Assembly (NCBI GenBank): GCA_016125355.1
Contig: WGLX01000017.1
Span: forward strand, 45,372 to 109,371
Length of the DNA: 64,000 nucleotides
Direction: 5' to 3'
Origin: Actinomycetales bacterium
GTDB taxonomy: Bacteria; Actinomycetota; Actinomycetes; S36-B12
Shown here: positions 45,764 through 55,093 of the stretch, piece after piece
Numbering within the stretch: position 1 is the first letter of the stretch
Layout of the letters: every line of letters starts with the position of its first letter
The notes under the pieces: generated by a model
Database searches by the model: none
What the model was told of the DNA's origin: nothing
The model's input: only the letters and a program-made list of their open reading frames with translations
Made by a program: the position numbers and the translations under genes

Positions 45764-47383
45764 TCACTCCACCCCGACGATGACGGGCCACAGCGGCTGC
45801 CCGCCCTCGTGCACGACGACGTCCACGAGCGGGTACTCCCGTTCGAGCCACTGGGGCAGGTCCCTGCGGAGTTCTGCGCCGGCCTCGGCGCCGAGCACGA
45901 TCGTGCCGAGCTCCCCGCCGATGGCGAGCATCCCGGCCAGGAGATCGCGCACGACCACGGCGAGGTCGGAGCCGATCGCTGCGATGTCCCCATCGACCAG
46001 TCCCAGCACGTCGCCTTCCTGGCAGGGCCCCACCGTCGTCAGTGCGGCCCTGCTCGCGATGGTGACGGCGGCGTACCGAGTGGCCCCGGCGGCCCGCGTC
46101 ATCGACACGACGTCGTCGTCGAAGTCCGCATCCGGGTCGTGGACGGCGGCCGCGGCGAGCGTCTGCACGATGGAGCGCGTGGGGATGACGGCGACACGCG
46201 TGCCGCCCTCCCGGGCCTGCTGAGCGGCCACCTCGGCGACCGCCTGGGTGTCGGAGTCCGACGGCAGAACGACCACCTCGGCCGCATGGACCTGCCGTAT
46301 GGCACCGAGCAGCTCGGCCGTCGACGGACGCTGCTGCGCGGCCGCCGGCACGATCCCCGCGCCGATCTCCCCCAGCAGCGCGGCGGTGCCGGGTCCGTGC
46401 GTCACCGCGACGAGCGCGCGGACGTGGTCCGTGCGCCCCACCGGCGCGGGTTCCAGGTGGGTGATCCGGATCCGGTAGGGCCGACCCGCACGCATGGCCG
46501 CCTCCACGGCTGCCCCCGCGTCGTCGACATGCACGTGCACGTTCCACAGGCCGTCTCCCCCGACCACGACGAGGCTGTCGCCTAGGGCGTCCAGCTCGCC
46601 GCGCATCGACACGACGGCGTCGGCGTCGTCGCTGTCCAGGAGGTACATCACCTCGTAGGCGGGACCTCCGTAGTGACGGCTGACCTCGGCCTCGACCGGT
46701 CGCGGCACCGGCACGCGCAGGCCCGGCTCCCCCACGGCCTGCGCGACGCCCGCGACGACGGCGGCGAAGGCGTCCAGGACCACGACGAGACCACGGCCTC
46801 CGGCGTCGACCACGCCCGCCAGCCGAAGGGCCTCGAGCATCGTGGGGGTCGCCTCCAGGGCGTCACGCGCACCGGCCGCAGCCGCCGTCACGACGGCGGT
46901 GGCGTCGTCGACGCCGTCCTGCACCACCCGGGAGGCGGCATCGGCGGCCGCGCGAGCAACGGTCAGGATCGTGCCCTCGACCGGTCGTGCCACGGCCTCG
47001 TAACCCAGATCGGCAGCCCGGGCGAGCAGGCGCTGGATCACACGGCCATCGAGCACCTCCCCGTCGGGGAGTCCGGCCAGGACGTCACTGGTGCCCCGGA
47101 GGATCTGCGACAGGATCACGCCGGAATTGCCTCGCGCGCCGAGAAGGGCGCCGGTCGCCATGGCCTTGGCGGCCTCGGCCGCGGGTGGCTCGCCCTCGCC
47201 GTCCCAGCAGTCCTCCACCGACTGGCAGGCGGACTCCATGGTCAGGTAGAGGTTCGTCCCGGTGTCCCCGTCAGGGACCGGGAAGACGTTGAGCGCATCG
47301 ATGTCGTCCCGCGCCGCCCCGAGATCGCTGAGGGCACGCTGCGCCCAGCTGCGCACGAACGAGGACGAGACGACCGTGCTCAC
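45764..47383 (-). CDS. DAK2/DhaL-domain protein, fatty acid kinase FakA-like
   Basis: A 539-residue protein. The N-terminal DhaL (DAK2) domain shows ALNVFPVPDGDTGTNLYLTM with the metal-binding Asp residues and GARGNSGVILSQILRG for phosphate binding. The remainder matches the DegV-associated FakA C-terminal regions. FakA with a FakB lipid-binding partner phosphorylates fatty acids; no FakB/DegV gene is in the window. The start is placed at GTG 47383, 7 bases after GGAGGGAGG, instead of the GTG six bases earlier. The gene precedes recG, the conserved position. Confidence 0.85.
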   Translation of the reverse strand: MSTVVSSSFVRSWAQRALSDLGAARDDIDALNVFPVPDGDTGTNLYLTMESACQSVEDCWDGEGEPPAAEAAKAMATGALLGARGNSGVILSQILRGTSDVLAGLPDGEVLDGRVIQRLLARAADLGYEAVARPVEGTILTVARAAADAASRVVQDGVDDATAVVTAAAAGARDALEATPTMLEALRLAGVVDAGGRGLVVVLDAFAAVVAGVAQAVGEPGLRVPVPRPVEAEVSRHYGGPAYEVMYLLDSDDADAVVSMRGELDALGDSLVVVGGDGLWNVHVHVDDAGAAVEAAMRAGRPYRIRITHLEPAPVGRTDHVRALVAVTHGPGTAALLGEIGAGIVPAAAQQRPSTAELLGAIRQVHAAEVVVLPSDSDTQAVAEVAAQQAREGGTRVAVIPTRSIVQTLAAAAVHDPDADFDDDVVSMTRAAGATRYAAVTIASRAALTTVGPCQEGDVLGLVDGDIAAIGSDLAVVVRDLLAGMLAIGGELGTIVLGAEAGAELRRDLPQWLEREYPLVDVVVHEGGQPLWPVIVGVE

Positions 47384-47576
47384 GTCCACCCTCCCTCCGG
47401 CCGACCCGGTCTCCGGCTCCGACCGTACCCTCAATTTGGGACCGGGAAGCCCCCTCGGCTACCCTTGACCTTCGCGGCCGCCTGCGGTCGCGATCAGCAC
47501 CCGACCAATGACCTGTCGATCCCACTCGCGATCGACCGTGACCGACCGCCGCTGGCGGCACATGAAGGAGCACACC
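47384..47576. promoter_or_regulatory. Divergent promoter region of rpmB and the FakA-like gene
   Basis: No gene in these 193 bp. For rpmB, TTGGGA near 47436 and TACCCT near 47460 could be a -35/-10 pair with an 18-bp spacer; this is a weak match. Confidence 0.3.
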
Positions 47577-47765
47577 GTGGCTGCCACCTGCGACGTCTGC
47601 GGCAAGAGCCCGAGCTTCGGCAACACCATCTCGCACTCGCACCGGCGGACCAGCCGCCGCTGGAACCCGAACATCCAGAAGGTGCGCACCGTCGTCGAGG
47701 GCACCCCGAAGCGCCTCAATGTCTGCACCTCGTGCATCAAGGCCGGCAAGGTCGTCCGCGCCTAG
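47577..47765 (+). CDS. rpmB: 50S ribosomal protein L28
   Basis: A 62-residue L28 starting at GTG 47577, with AAGGAG 7 bases upstream. It begins VAATCDVCGKSPSFGNTISH and has RRWNPNIQKVRTVVEG and CTSCIKAGKV, so both CxxC pairs of the zinc-binding form are kept. A frame extends upstream to an ATG at 47508 but the extra residues are not L28-like. A strong terminator follows. Confidence 0.96.
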   Translation: MAATCDVCGKSPSFGNTISHSHRRTSRRWNPNIQKVRTVVEGTPKRLNVCTSCIKAGKVVRA

Positions 47766-47778
47766 CACCCTGATCGAC

Positions 47779-47810
47779 AAGGACCCCGCCGCGATCGCGG
47801 CGGGGTCCTT
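47779..47810. terminator. Strong bidirectional terminator between rpmB and thiL
   Basis: A 32-bp perfect palindrome starting AAGGACCCCGCCGCGA, followed by CTCTTT on the plus side. It lies between the convergent rpmB and thiL genes and is positioned to end both transcripts. Confidence 0.85.
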
Positions 47811-47831
47811 CTCTTTGTCGAGCACGGTAGG

Positions 47832-48788
47832 TCAGCGGAAGTGGGCGTGGCCCCCGCCGGAACGTGCGGTGCCGTCCACCCGCACCTCAGGGTCCCCTGC
47901 CACGACGCGCCCGATGGCCACGAACGGCTCAGGCAGCCGCGCACTCGCGGGGAAGGTAGCCAGCAGCGCGTGGTCGTCGCCGCCATCCAGCATCCAGTCG
48001 TGGGGATCGATGTTGTAGGCGGCCGCAGCGGCCTGCATCGGCTCGGGGATGTCCCATCCGGAGGTGTCGAGCTCGATGGCGACGCCGGAAGCCTCCGCCA
48101 CGTGCCGGGCATCAGCCACCAGGCCGTCGCTGACGTCGATCATGGCCGTCGCCCCTGCCTCGGCGGCGGCGGGACCGGCACCGTACGGCGGTACCGGGTA
48201 GCGATGGGCATCGACGAGCACCTTCGGCGATCGGAAGCCCCGGGAGAGCAGCTGCAGGCCGGCGGCGGCCCAGCCCACCCGGCCGGCGAGCGCCACCACA
48301 TCGCCCGGCTGGGCTCCGGAACGGAGCACCGGACCACTCGGAGCGGGCGACCCCATCGCGGTGACGCTCAGCACCACCTGCGGAGCCTCGACCACGTCCC
48401 CACCGACCAGCACCGCCCCCACGAGCGCCAACTCCTCGCGAAGCCCGGCGGTGCAGGCGAGCGCCCATGCCGCGGGCAGATCGGCCGGGGCGCCGAACCC
48501 GACCACCAGACTGGTCGGCTGGCCGCCCATCGCGGCAACGTCCGCGAGGGACGCGGCGGCCGCCCGCCGGCCGATGTCGACCGGGGTGGACCAGTCGCGC
48601 CGGAAGTGCACCCCCTCCACGAGCACATCACAGGTGACCAGGACACCCCCGGGTGCGCAGCGGATCAGGGCCGTGTCGTCCCCCGGCCCGAGGAGGACCG
48701 TCTCGTTCAGCCCGTCTGCCGCCGTGATCCGTTCGATGAGGGCGAACTCGCCCACCTCTCTCAGCGTTCCGCCGCTCTCGCTCGTCAT
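47832..48788 (-). CDS. thiL: Thiamine-monophosphate kinase
   Basis: Phosphorylates TMP to thiamine diphosphate. The 318-residue protein has LLGPGDDTALIRC (metal-binding Asp pair), VTCDVLVEGVHFRRDW, ASLADVAAMGGQP, GGDVVEAPQVVLSVTAMG, AMIDVSDGLVADARHVAEASGV and a C-terminal GGDDHALLATF. The ATG at 48788 (MTSESGGTLREVGEFALI) is chosen over longer frames that lack family residues. It diverges from the Lrp-domain gene 19 bp away. Confidence 0.94.
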   Translation of the reverse strand: MTSESGGTLREVGEFALIERITAADGLNETVLLGPGDDTALIRCAPGGVLVTCDVLVEGVHFRRDWSTPVDIGRRAAAASLADVAAMGGQPTSLVVGFGAPADLPAAWALACTAGLREELALVGAVLVGGDVVEAPQVVLSVTAMGSPAPSGPVLRSGAQPGDVVALAGRVGWAAAGLQLLSRGFRSPKVLVDAHRYPVPPYGAGPAAAEAGATAMIDVSDGLVADARHVAEASGVAIELDTSGWDIPEPMQAAAAAYNIDPHDWMLDGGDDHALLATFPASARLPEPFVAIGRVVAGDPEVRVDGTARSGGGHAHFR

Positions 48789-48807
48789 GGGCGCTAGTCT
48801 CGCAGGC

Positions 48808-49047
48808 ATGTCCGTGCAGGCGTATGTGCTCATCCAGACCGAGGTGGGCAAGGCCGCGACCGTCGTCCAGTCCATCCGCGACATCCCCGGCGTCACCGTG
48901 GCCGAGGACGTGACCGGCCCCTACGACGTCATCGTCCGGGCCGAGGCGCGCACGATGGACGAGATGGGCCAGTTGGTCGTCGCCCGCATCCAGGCGGTGG
49001 CCGGCATCACCCGCACCCTCACCTGTCCCGTGGTCAACCTGCAGTAG
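48808..49047 (+). CDS. Stand-alone Lrp/AsnC ligand-binding (RAM) domain protein
   Basis: A 79-residue protein consisting only of the Lrp/AsnC effector-binding alpha-beta sandwich: MSVQAYVLIQTEVGKAATVV, IPGVTVAEDVTGPYDVIVRA and ITRTLTCPVVNL. The DNA-binding helix-turn-helix is absent. Such lone RAM domains sense amino acids or pair with full Lrp proteins in other species. The gene lies divergently from thiL; neighbours with ddl suggest the Streptomyces-type arrangement. Confidence 0.9.
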   Translation: MSVQAYVLIQTEVGKAATVVQSIRDIPGVTVAEDVTGPYDVIVRAEARTMDEMGQLVVARIQAVAGITRTLTCPVVNLQ

Positions 49048-49070
49048 TCACCACCTAGCCGGTCGACCGG

Positions 49071-50120
49071 TCAGTGGAGACCGGTCCCCTTGCGCAGGGC
49101 GTCGGCGACCAGCCGGTCCACCAGGTTCGGGTAGTCGATCCCCGTCGCGCCCCACATTCGCGGGTACATCGAGATCGCGGTGAAGCCGGGCATGGTGTTC
49201 ACCTCGTTGAGGATCACGTCCCCGCTCCCCGTCACGAAGAAGTCGACCCGCGCAAGCCCGTCGCAGGCCAGTGCGTCGAACGCGCGAACCGCCATGGCGC
49301 GGATGCGATCCTCGAGTCCCTCCGGCAGCTCCGCAGGCACGACCAGGGTGGCGGAGTCGTCGAGGTACTTCGCCTCGAAGTCGTAGAACTCGTGCTCCTC
49401 GTTGACGATGATCTCCGCGCACCGGCTCGCCGACGGGTGCCCCTCGCCATCGACGAGGACGCCGCACTCGATCTCACGAGGAGTGTCGACGGCCGCCTCG
49501 ATGATGAGCCGCGGATCGTGCTTGCGAGCCGCTTCCACGGCCGCGACCAGGTCGTGGGCATGGGAGACCTTGGCGATGCCCAGCGAGGATCCCGCTCGCG
49601 CGGGCTTCACGAAGACCGGGAAGCCGAGGTCGTGGATCCTGCGGATGCACGCCTCCGGGTCCGCCACCCACTGCCGATCCGTCACGACCTCATACCGGCC
49701 GACGTCCAGACCGGCGCCCGCCAGGGTGGCCTTCATGAAGCCCTTGTCCATCGACAGTGCCGACGCCAGCACGCCGGAACCCACGTAGGGGATGCCCAGG
49801 GTCTCGAACAGCCCCTGAACGGACCCGTCCTCGCCCCACGGACCGTGCAGCACAGGCACGACGACGTCGACATCGAGCGCGTCCTCGATCCCGACCGCCG
49901 GCGCATCAGCGCTGACCTCCGGCAGCCGGCCACTGTCGTCGAGGAGGCCCAGCCCGCGGTCCGGAGCCTGAACCCATCGCCCATCCCGACGGATCCCCAC
50001 GACGCTGACCTCGTACCGGTCGGCGTCGAGGGCGGCCACGATGGACCGCCCGCTGATGCACGAGATCGAATGCTCACTGCTGCGCCCGCCCACGAGGACG
50101 GCGACCCGGGTGCGATCCAC
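49071..50120 (-). CDS. ddl: D-alanine--D-alanine ligase
   Basis: Makes the D-Ala-D-Ala dipeptide of peptidoglycan. The 349-residue ATP-grasp protein has VLVGGRSSEHSISCISG at the start, VLHGPWGEDGSVQGLFETLG, YVGSGVLASALSMDKGFMK, VFVKPARAGSSLGIAKV, and the metal-binding NEVNTMPGFT. The start is GTG 50120 (VDRTRVAVLVGG); longer upstream frames cover the opposite-strand gene. The Lrp-domain gene converges on its 3' end. Confidence 0.95.
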   Translation of the reverse strand: MDRTRVAVLVGGRSSEHSISCISGRSIVAALDADRYEVSVVGIRRDGRWVQAPDRGLGLLDDSGRLPEVSADAPAVGIEDALDVDVVVPVLHGPWGEDGSVQGLFETLGIPYVGSGVLASALSMDKGFMKATLAGAGLDVGRYEVVTDRQWVADPEACIRRIHDLGFPVFVKPARAGSSLGIAKVSHAHDLVAAVEAARKHDPRLIIEAAVDTPREIECGVLVDGEGHPSASRCAEIIVNEEHEFYDFEAKYLDDSATLVVPAELPEGLEDRIRAMAVRAFDALACDGLARVDFFVTGSGDVILNEVNTMPGFTAISMYPRMWGATGIDYPNLVDRLVADALRKGTGLH

Positions 50121-50167
50121 GGCACGACCGTACCGGTGTCCGGTCCCCACGTGGCTAGGGTGGCGCC

Positions 50168-51241
50168 GTGCGCGAGCCCCTGTCCGTGGAGACCATCGTC
50201 GTGACCGCCGGGCGCCCCCCGGCCGGACCCGATCAGCCGCTGAACCCGCCGATCGTGCCGGCGTCCTCGTTCCATGCCGGGGGCGCCTACGAGTACGCGC
50301 GCGAGGCGGCCCCGACCACCGATGCCCTCGAGGCGGCCCTCGGCGCCCTCGAGCACGGCACCGCCGTCGCCTTCGCGTCCGGCATGGCGGCCGCCAACGC
50401 CGCCATGGACCTCGTCCCCGCCGGCGGGGTGATCGTCGCGCCGAGCTCTGCGTACACCGGGGTGGCCGTCCGGCTGCGCGAGCTGGCCGCCCTGGGACGC
50501 ATCGACCTGCGGATCGTCGATGCCGACGACACACCCGCGGTCATCGAGGCCTGTGCCGGTGCCGCGCTGCTGTGGCTGGAGTCCCCGACGAATCCGCTGC
50601 TCGAGGTGGCCGACCTGCCCGCCTGCATCTCTGGGGCCCACGACGCGGGCGCCCGGGTGCTCGTGGACAACACCTTCGCGACACCGATCCTGCAGAATCC
50701 GCTCGACCTGGGTGCCGACCTCGTGCTGCACAGCGTGACCAAGGCGCTGAGCGGCCATTCCGACCTCATGATGGGCGCCCTCGTGGCCGCGGAGGCCGAG
50801 CTGGCGGAGCAGGTGCGCACGCGCCGCGTGCTCCTCGGTGCGGCCCCGAGCGCCTTCGACTGCTACCTGGCACTGCGCGGCATCCGGACGCTGGCGATCA
50901 GGATCGAGCGGGCCCAGGACAACGCCCGGGTGCTGGTGGAGCGACTCGCGGCCCACCCCGCCATCGACCGGGTCCGCTACCCGGGCTTCGGGACGATCAC
51001 GGCCATCGAGGTCGCCGGCGGTCCCGACGTGGCGGACGGCACGTGCTCCCGGGTCGAGGTGTGGGCCCACGCGACCAGCCTCGGCGGCGTCGATTCGCTC
51101 CTCGAGCGCCGGCGCCGCTGGCCGCTCGAGAGCGCGGTCGTCCCCGAGGGCCTGATCCGGCTCTCCGTCGGGATCGAGAACGTCGAGGACCTCTGGCACG
51201 ACCTCGATGCGGCGCTCCGCGGGGCCGCGGGATCTGCCTAG
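50168..51241 (+). CDS. Trans-sulfuration-type PLP enzyme (cystathionine synthase/lyase family)
   Basis: A 357-residue Cys/Met-metabolism PLP enzyme. It has the [15 protein letters not shown] phosphate loop, [38 protein letters not shown], the PLP-Lys in [17 protein letters not shown], and [16 protein letters not shown] plus [13 protein letters not shown] at the C-terminus. Compared with typical members, the segment after VRYPGF that usually reads GLPSHPQH...GGMVSF is shortened. This may alter the active site. The exact reaction (gamma-synthase, gamma-lyase or methionine gamma-lyase-like) cannot be decided. GTG start at 50168, with ddl divergent. Confidence 0.82.
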   Translation: MREPLSVETIVVTAGRPPAGPDQPLNPPIVPASSFHAGGAYEYAREAAPTTDALEAALGALEHGTAVAFASGMAAANAAMDLVPAGGVIVAPSSAYTGVAVRLRELAALGRIDLRIVDADDTPAVIEACAGAALLWLESPTNPLLEVADLPACISGAHDAGARVLVDNTFATPILQNPLDLGADLVLHSVTKALSGHSDLMMGALVAAEAELAEQVRTRRVLLGAAPSAFDCYLALRGIRTLAIRIERAQDNARVLVERLAAHPAIDRVRYPGFGTITAIEVAGGPDVADGTCSRVEVWAHATSLGGVDSLLERRRRWPLESAVVPEGLIRLSVGIENVEDLWHDLDAALRGAAGSA

Positions 51242-51253
51242 TCGCTCAGCCGG

Positions 51254-52270
51254 TCAGTCGGCACTCCCGAGCTGGGCCTCGGCCTTCGGCTCGCGGGACA
51301 TGAACGCTGCGGCCATCATCCGCGGCGACCGGCCCTCGTGCAGGACACCGACGACCTGCTCGGTGATGGGCATGTCCACCCCGTGCGCGCGCGCCAGCTC
51401 GAGGATCGGCTGGCACGACTTGTACGCCTCGCAGGTCTGTTTTGTTGCCGCGATCGTCTCCTCCACGGACAGACCGCGACCGAGGTTGAATCCGAAGGTG
51501 CGGTTGCGTGACAGCGGCGACTGGCAGGTGGCAACGAGATCGCCCACGCCCGCAAGACCCTGGAAGGTCAGCGGATCCGCGCCCAAGGCCACGCCGAGCC
51601 GCGCCATCTCGGCCAGCCCCCGGGTGATGAGCGATGCCTGCGAGTTCTCCCCCAGGCCCATTCCGGCAGCCATGCCGTTCGCGACGGCGATGACGTTCTT
51701 CACCGCTCCGCCGATCTCGGTACCGACCACGTCAGTGGTCCAGTACGGCCGGAAGTAGTCGGTGGTGCAGGCATCCTGGAGCCGTCGCGCACTGGCCTCG
51801 TCGGCGCAGGCGACCGTGGTGGCAGCGGGCTGCCGTTCGGCGATCTCCCGCGCGAGATTCGGTCCGGACACCACGGCGACCCGCCACGGCTCGACGCCCG
51901 CGGCCTCGACGATGACCTGGCTCATCCGCTTGCTGCTGCCGAGCTCGATGCCCTTCATGAGACTGACGAGGACGGCGTCCGGCTCGATGAGGTCACGCCA
52001 CGCAGCGAGATTGGTCCTCAGCACCTGGGCGGGCACCGCCAGGACGACGATGGTGGCGCCGACGAGGGCCGTCGCCGCATCCGTGGTCGCCGTGACGCGC
52101 TCGGGGAGCTCGATGCCCGGGTGATACGCCTCGTTGCGGTGATGGCGAGCGATGTCGTCGACGACGGTCGCATCCCGACCCCAGATGGTCACCTCACTCC
52201 CGGCGTCGGCGAGCACCATCGCGAAGGCCGTGCCCCAGGAGCCGCTGCCCATGATCGCCACTCGGGTCAC
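51254..52270 (-). CDS. gpsA: NAD(P)-dependent glycerol-3-phosphate dehydrogenase
   Basis: Reduces dihydroxyacetone phosphate to glycerol 3-phosphate for phospholipids. The 338-residue protein has the Rossmann motif [20 protein letters not shown], the catalytic-Lys region [30 protein letters not shown], and [17 protein letters not shown] start at 52270 overlaps the plsC stop (GTGA), so plsC-gpsA are translationally coupled and cooperate in making phosphatidic acid precursors. Confidence 0.95.
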   Translation of the reverse strand: MTRVAIMGSGSWGTAFAMVLADAGSEVTIWGRDATVVDDIARHHRNEAYHPGIELPERVTATTDAATALVGATIVVLAVPAQVLRTNLAAWRDLIEPDAVLVSLMKGIELGSSKRMSQVIVEAAGVEPWRVAVVSGPNLAREIAERQPAATTVACADEASARRLQDACTTDYFRPYWTTDVVGTEIGGAVKNVIAVANGMAAGMGLGENSQASLITRGLAEMARLGVALGADPLTFQGLAGVGDLVATCQSPLSRNRTFGFNLGRGLSVEETIAATKQTCEAYKSCQPILELARAHGVDMPITEQVVGVLHEGRSPRMMAAAFMSREPKAEAQLGSAD

Positions 52271-53043
52271 TGTGGCTCCTCCCTCTTCGGGTCGTCGGGT
52301 GCCCCGGCCGACTCTCCGTCACGTCGGAACACCATACGGTCAGCGGGGGGCTGCTCCCCCCGGATCTCTGCGAGAAGCGCGGTGATGGCGTCCATGAGCA
52401 GGTCACCACCATCCGCCAGGGTGCGGGCGTCGAGAGGTCGATCCGCGAGGCTGCTCAGATCCACAGGCGCACCGACCCGGACCCGCATCTCCTTGCGGGG
52501 CAGGATCCGGAACTCCTTGCGGTACGGCCGCATCACCTCCTGGGCGCCCCACTGGGCCACCGGGATGAGCGGACGACCGGACATGAGCGCCAGCCGGACC
52601 GCTCCGGTCTTCGCCGTCATCGGCCACAGGGCCGGGTCACGGGTGATCGTGCCCTCCGGATACACGACGACGCACTCGCCCTGCTGGAGCGCGGACAGGG
52701 CATCGCGGACGGCGCTCGCCGCGTCCTTCGTCTCGCGGTACACGGGGATCTGCCGCGCATTGGCGATGATCCGACCGATCACCGGGACCCGGAAGACCGC
52801 CTCCTTGGCCAGGAACCGGGGCGGACGATCCGCCGACCACATCGCGTAGGCGACGACCAGAGGGTCGAACCAGGAGATGTGGTTGGGGGCAGCGATGACG
52901 CCATCGGGCTCGTCCGTCAGCCGCTCGCCACCGCGGATGTCCCACGTGACGACGAACCGCATGATGGGCCACAGGAGCATGACGGCGAAGCGGTAGGACG
53001 CGCCCAGCCTCTGGCGGCGCCGCACCCGCGGTACTCGTGTCAT
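52267..53043 (-). CDS. plsC: 1-acyl-sn-glycerol-3-phosphate acyltransferase
   Basis: Adds the second acyl chain to make phosphatidic acid. The 258-residue protein has a membrane-associated N-terminus ([18 protein letters not shown]), the catalytic [14 protein letters not shown] (NHx4D), [16 protein letters not shown] (in place of FPEGTRS), and [13 protein letters not shown]. The ATG at 53043 ([18 protein letters not shown]) is preferred to longer upstream frames. The C-terminal part is polar and acidic. The pair with gpsA supports the role. Confidence 0.9.
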   Translation of the reverse strand: MTRVPRVRRRQRLGASYRFAVMLLWPIMRFVVTWDIRGGERLTDEPDGVIAAPNHISWFDPLVVAYAMWSADRPPRFLAKEAVFRVPVIGRIIANARQIPVYRETKDAASAVRDALSALQQGECVVVYPEGTITRDPALWPMTAKTGAVRLALMSGRPLIPVAQWGAQEVMRPYRKEFRILPRKEMRVRVGAPVDLSSLADRPLDARTLADGGDLLMDAITALLAEIRGEQPPADRMVFRRDGESAGAPDDPKREEPQ

Positions 53044-53092
53044 GACACCTCCCCTGTCCGCGAGGGTAGTCCGAAGGCGCGGCCGTGCCGTC

Positions 53093-53758
53093 ATGTTGTT
53101 GGATGGTCGGGTGCTCCCATGGACGGCGATCCTTCCGGTCAAGGGACTGGACTCGGCCAAGAGCCGCCTCGCATCGACCTGGCCGCACCCCGATGCCCTG
53201 GCCCTCGCCTTCGTCGAGGACGCGATCTCCGCGCTCAGCTCGGCGGCCGGAGTGGCCCGCATCGTCGTGGCGACCTCGGATCCACGAGTCACCGCTGTGG
53301 CCCGCGGCGCCGGCTGCGCGATAGCCGATGACGCTGGGCATGAGGGCATCAATGCCGCGGTCCGCGAGGCGGCACGAGGCTGTCCCGACGCGGATCGATT
53401 CCTCGTCCTGGTCTCCGACCTGCCCGCCCTCGACGCTGCGGCCGTGGATGCGGTGCTCGCCCGGGCGAGCGACCATCTCACGTCCTTCCTCCCCGACGCC
53501 GATGGCACCGGAACCACGATGTGGTGCACGACCGACCCCGGAATGCTCGACACCGCGTTCGGCGCCGACTCGGCCCAGGCACATGCGCGCGCCGGCGCCG
53601 TCAACCTCGTCGATGTGAGCGGACCCGGGCAGGCTGAGCTGCTCGCCCGGGCGCGACGGGACGTCGACACCAACGAGGACCTGGATCGAGCCCGTCATCT
53701 CGGCGTGGGCCCGGCGACCAGCGCGCTTCTCGCCACCATGGCGGCGCGCCCCGCCTGA
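53093..53758 (+). CDS. cofC: 2-phospho-L-lactate / phosphoenolpyruvate guanylyltransferase (F420 synthesis)
   Basis: Guanylates phosphoenolpyruvate or phospholactate for coenzyme F420 (called FbiD in mycobacteria). The protein, about 221 residues, has WTAILPVKGLDSAKSRLA, VVATSDPRVTAVARGAG, INAAVREAARGCP, LVLVSDLPALDAAAVDAVL and DGTGTTMWCTT, the CofC/FbiD signatures. The ATG at 53093 is my choice; an ATG at 53042 and a GTG at 53111 are in frame. The gene diverges from plsC and converges on hupB. It implies an F420-producing host. Confidence 0.88.
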   Translation: MLLDGRVLPWTAILPVKGLDSAKSRLASTWPHPDALALAFVEDAISALSSAAGVARIVVATSDPRVTAVARGAGCAIADDAGHEGINAAVREAARGCPDADRFLVLVSDLPALDAAAVDAVLARASDHLTSFLPDADGTGTTMWCTTDPGMLDTAFGADSAQAHARAGAVNLVDVSGPGQAELLARARRDVDTNEDLDRARHLGVGPATSALLATMAARPA

Positions 53759-53800
53759 CAGCAGTCAGCGTCGGCGGGAGCCATCGATCGTCCCGAGCGC

Positions 53801-53833
53801 GACGATGCCCCCGACCAACAGTCGGGGGCATCG
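53801..53833. terminator. Bidirectional terminator between cofC and hupB
   Basis: ACGATGCCCCCGAC and its exact complement GTCGGGGGCATCGT form a 14-bp stem around a CAACA loop, placed between two convergent genes. Confidence 0.75.
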
Positions 53834-53853
53834 TCGTCGCGGTGGCGATACGC

Positions 53854-54342
53854 CTACTTCTTGGCTGCGGCCTTCTTCGCCGGAGCCTTCTTCGCCGGGG
53901 CGGCCTTCTTGGCGGCCGGCGCAGCCTTCTTCGCCGGAGCCTTCTTCGCCGGGGCGGCCTTCTTGGCGGCCGGCGCAGCCTTCTTCGCCGGAGCCTTCTT
54001 GGCCGGGGCGGCCTTCTTGGCGGCCGGCGCAGCCTTCTTCGCCGGAGCCTTGCTCACGATCTTCTTGGCGCCCGAGACGACCGCCTTGAACTCCGCGCCC
54101 GGGCGGAACTTCGGAAGCTTGGTGGCCTTGATCTTCACGGTCTCGCCGGTCCGCGGGTTGCGGCCGAGGCGGGCCTTGCGCGCCTGCGCCTCGAAGACGC
54201 CGAAGCCGCTCACGGCGACCTTCTCGCCCCGGACGACAGCCTTCTTCGTCTCCTCGATGAATGCGTCGACGATGTCCGTCACGTCGCGCTTGCTGTGGCC
54301 CAGACGAGTGGCCACGGCATCAATGAGTTCAGCCTTGTTCAC
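53854..54342 (-). CDS. hupB: HU-type nucleoid protein with lysine-rich tail (HupB)
   Basis: A 162-residue protein: residues 1 to about 90 are the HU fold ([53 protein letters not shown]), then a Lys/Ala/Pro tail. The tail is three near-identical copies of an 18-residue unit ([18 protein letters not shown]), a 54-bp repeat in the DNA, like mycobacterial HupB and Streptomyces HupS. It binds and compacts DNA; the tail resembles histone H1. GTG start at 54342 with GGAGGGG upstream. The repeats could vary in number between strains. Confidence 0.96.
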   Translation of the reverse strand: MNKAELIDAVATRLGHSKRDVTDIVDAFIEETKKAVVRGEKVAVSGFGVFEAQARKARLGRNPRTGETVKIKATKLPKFRPGAEFKAVVSGAKKIVSKAPAKKAAPAAKKAAPAKKAPAKKAAPAAKKAAPAKKAPAKKAAPAAKKAAPAKKAPAKKAAAKK

Positions 54343-54433
54343 TGGTAAACCCCTCCGGAGGGTGTTAGTGCCGGTCGGTTGACCGGTATGCAAACCCTAT
54401 TGCCACGCCGAGTTTGATGCGCGGTCGCCACGC

Positions 54434-54466
54434 CGGGGATTCCCTTGCCCCGCAACGGAATCCCCG
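54434..54466 (-). terminator. Hairpin after leuD
   Basis: CGGGGATTCC pairs with GGAATCCCCG over a 13-nt loop, 14 bp past the leuD stop and upstream of hupB. Likely terminator of leuCD; no T-run. Confidence 0.5.
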
Positions 54467-54479
54467 CGCGCCGAGTGAT

Positions 54480-55076
54480 CTAGATCACCGCGACGGTGGT
54501 GGGCTTCCAGCTCGGCCGGGCCGCCTCGAAGGCATCGATGTCGTCGGCGTACTGCAACGTGATGCCGATGTCGTCGAGGCCCTCCATGAGCCGCCAGCGC
54601 ACGTAGTCGTCGACGTCGAACCCGGCCACGAGCGCGCCGGCGCGCACCTCGCGCTGCTCGAGGTCCACGGTCACCTCGAGGGTCGGGTCGGCCTCGATGG
54701 CCTCCCAGAGCGCCTCGACCACGGCGTGCTCGACCTCCGCGGTCAGGAGGCCGCCCTTGCCGGAGTTGCCACGGAAGATGTCCGCGAACCGGGATGAGAT
54801 GACGACGGCGAAGCCGTAGTCCTGAAGGGCCCAGACGGCGTGCTCGCGAGAGGAACCGGTACCGAAGTCCGGGCCGGCCACCAGGATGGTCGCCTCGGCG
54901 TGGTGGGGACGGTTCAGCACGAAGTCAGGATCCTGGCGCCACGCCGAGAACAGGCCGTCCTCGAAGCCATGCCGGGTGATCCGCTTCAGGTACTCCGCCG
55001 GGATGATCTGGTCGGTGTCGACGTTGCTGCGGCGCAGGGGGACGGCGGTGCCGGAGTGGACGATGAACTTCTCCAT
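54480..55076 (-). CDS. leuD: 3-isopropylmalate dehydratase small subunit
   Basis: With LeuC it isomerises 2-isopropylmalate in leucine synthesis; with CimA it also acts on citramalate. The 198-residue protein has [42 protein letters not shown] and [11 protein letters not shown]. The ATG at 55076 is 17 bp after leuC. Both genes are transcribed leftward from the IclR-linked promoter region. Confidence 0.96.
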   Translation of the reverse strand: MEKFIVHSGTAVPLRRSNVDTDQIIPAEYLKRITRHGFEDGLFSAWRQDPDFVLNRPHHAEATILVAGPDFGTGSSREHAVWALQDYGFAVVISSRFADIFRGNSGKGGLLTAEVEHAVVEALWEAIEADPTLEVTVDLEQREVRAGALVAGFDVDDYVRWRLMEGLDDIGITLQYADDIDAFEAARPSWKPTTVAVI

Positions 55077-55093
55077 GATGGTCTCCAGGGGGC

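Noticed and set aside
53044..53673. Upstream extension of plsC
   Set aside because: It lies opposite cofC and lacks acyltransferase sequence; the ATG at 53043 gives a normal PlsC.
53854..54100. Regular repeats considered as a CRISPR array
   Set aside because: The repeats are in-frame coding units of the HU tail with no variable spacers. The ftsY and peptidase arrays likewise have no spacers.
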